Source: Pseudocoprococcus catus (lineage in GTDB: Bacteria > Bacillota > Clostridia > Lachnospirales > Lachnospiraceae). Taken from it: a stretch of DNA of 14,205 nucleotides. The stretch is taken from positions 1,142,513-1,156,717 of the forward strand of contig NZ_LR698973.1 in NCBI RefSeq assembly GCF_902381825.1, in the 5' to 3' direction. A program made the position numbers and the translations under genes. Positions 13,393 through 14,205 of this stretch are shown in pieces (the stretch's first letter is position 1; the number at the start of each line of letters is the position of its first letter). The notes under the pieces are model-generated. The model made no database searches. It had not been told where the DNA came from and saw nothing but the letters and a program-made list of their open reading frames with translations.

Positions 13393-14064
13393 ATGAGATA
13401 CTATAATCAGACAAACTATCCCCATGTTCCATATCCGACACTGACAGATCTTCCTGAACTGGGACGTTCAGATACAACCGTTAGAGATGCGGGCTGTGGC
13501 CTCTGCGCTTCATGTATGGTTGTTGAGAATATGACAGGCAGGGAATTCCCATTGATCGACTGTCTGGAACTTTCCATCAATGTCAATGCCAACCACAGTC
13601 CGGGCACAGACTTAACCGTCCTTGGACCGTATATTGCAGAACGCTTTGACCTGGATCTTGTGATCACAGATGATCCTGAGCTTCTGAGAGCGCATCTGAA
13701 GAAAGGCTATATGGCCGTTGCATGCTCTGCAGGGGACAGACCGGAAGAAGATTATATCGGTGTATTCTCACATGGCGGGCACTTTATCGCTGTTGTGGGT
13801 ATCGAAGAAGACGGCGAGCATATCACAGTCCTTGACCCGTCATTAATGCCGGATAAATATCAGGAAGACGGCCGTCGTGACAAGGTCATTGTCAACGGCA
13901 ACGTCCTTCATACAACCATGAAGGTTCTGGCAGAAGACTGTCGTTACAGAGAAATCAAATACTATGCAGACGGCGACTTCAAGAAATGGCTGGAGCAGGA
14001 AGAACCGGATGCCAACAAAGACCGTTACTTCCTTTTCAGCCCTAAAGCATCCGAGAGCAGATAA
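13393..14064 (+). CDS. C39-like cysteine peptidase-fold protein
   Basis: A 223-residue protein resembling the Peptidase_C39_2 (papain-like, bacteriocin-processing fold) family. The putative triad is in the right order: Cys35 in DAGCGLCASCM, His130 in HGGHFIAVVGI and Asp148 in VLDPS. The usual GCGPTS motif is changed to GCGLCAS, and extra cysteines (38, 41) lie close by. There is no signal peptide, membrane segment or ABC transporter, so it is not a standard bacteriocin exporter peptidase. Its substrate is unknown. The ATG at 13393 is 9 nt after GAGGTG (13378-13383). A GTG at 13381 would overlap that site. It is transcribed divergently from niaR. Confidence 0.75.
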   Translation: MRYYNQTNYPHVPYPTLTDLPELGRSDTTVRDAGCGLCASCMVVENMTGREFPLIDCLELSINVNANHSPGTDLTVLGPYIAERFDLDLVITDDPELLRAHLKKGYMAVACSAGDRPEEDYIGVFSHGGHFIAVVGIEEDGEHITVLDPSLMPDKYQEDGRRDKVIVNGNVLHTTMKVLAEDCRYREIKYYADGDFKKWLEQEEPDANKDRYFLFSPKASESR

Positions 14065-14097
14065 ACCGAATCAATATCATCAATTTTGGAGAATGAT

Positions 14098-14160
14098 ATG
14101 TACAAAACTCTGCAGGGGCAGTATCCGGTTATCTTTCTCACACGCCGGATAAAAGAATAG
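14098..14160 (+). pseudogene. Probable remnant of an AAA-ATPase-like family gene
   Basis: A 20-codon frame reading MYKTLQGQYPVIFLTRRIKE then stop. The stretch QYPVIFLT followed shortly by IKE recalls the conserved segment YPVIFLxFKDxK of the AAA-ATPase_like (PF09820) family, which is abundant in gut Clostridia. The match is short, a few residues around the expected Phe-Lys-Asp are altered or lost, and a stop follows at once, so it would be a decayed fragment. A weak GGAG lies upstream at 14088-14091. It could also be a chance resemblance or a short true peptide. Confidence 0.4.
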
Positions 14161-14183
14161 CCAGGGAATAAAAATAATCGTCC

Positions 14184-14205
14184 ACGGGCAGGTGCTTCTG
14201 CCTGT
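14184..14205 (+). terminator. Hairpin at the window edge, possible terminator
   Basis: An 8-bp stem with one G-U pair, ACGGGCAG (14184-14191) with CTGCCTGT (14198-14205), around a 6-nt loop. It would suit an intrinsic terminator for the peptidase gene, but any T run lies beyond the window end and cannot be seen. Confidence 0.4.

Overview
The window reads as ordinary chromosomal DNA of an anaerobic Firmicute of the class Clostridia, most likely a Lachnospiraceae-type gut bacterium. The reasons are moderate GC, strong AGGAGG-type ribosome binding sites, a Gram-positive lipoprotein signal, a two-subunit iron-sulfur L-serine dehydratase, a NiaR-type niacin repressor and a yybP-ykoY manganese riboswitch. 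The genus is not assigned. No phage, complete insertion sequence, CRISPR array, rRNA or tRNA is visible. The mobile or repeat-like material consists of a three-unit hairpin repeat at the left end, a large imperfect palindrome near 6.2-6.4 kb, and a probable ATPase remnant at the right end.

Left part (1-3673, genes on +): three copies of a hairpin-rich repeat (18-306) sit directly before a yybP-ykoY riboswitch (321-425). Its terminator (470-496) precedes mntP, a manganese exporter. A strong sigma-A promoter (1186-1214) then drives a polar amino-acid ABC importer: lipoprotein binding protein, permease and ATPase. A hairpin after the first gene could set expression ratios.

Middle part (3674-9111, genes on +): an MBOAT membrane O-acyltransferase and a membrane-anchored SGNH hydrolase-like protein form a likely extracytoplasmic polymer acylation pair. 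After a ~215-bp imperfect inverted repeat comes a D-2-hydroxyacid dehydrogenase. A second promoter precedes a small COG2426-type membrane protein and a stand-alone MraY-like phospho-sugar transferase. This run ends at a bidirectional terminator (9061-9098).

Right part (9112-14205): sdaAB-sdaAA run on the minus strand and encode L-serine ammonia-lyase (serine to pyruvate and ammonia). A 390-bp AT-rich divergent region separates them from a small XRE-family regulator on +. That gene converges, across another bidirectional terminator, on a minus-strand pair: a NiaR-like repressor followed by a PTS_EIIC_2/PfoR-like membrane protein. A perfect 10-bp palindrome between the two is a candidate operator. 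The niaR promoter overlaps, back to back, the promoter of a + strand C39-like cysteine peptidase. The window ends with a 20-codon fragment resembling an AAA-ATPase-like family protein and a hairpin cut by the window edge.

No convincing new defence or mobile system was found. The least explained items are the covarying hairpin repeats before the Mn riboswitch, the large palindrome in the dehydrogenase leader, and the niaR-linked membrane transporter.
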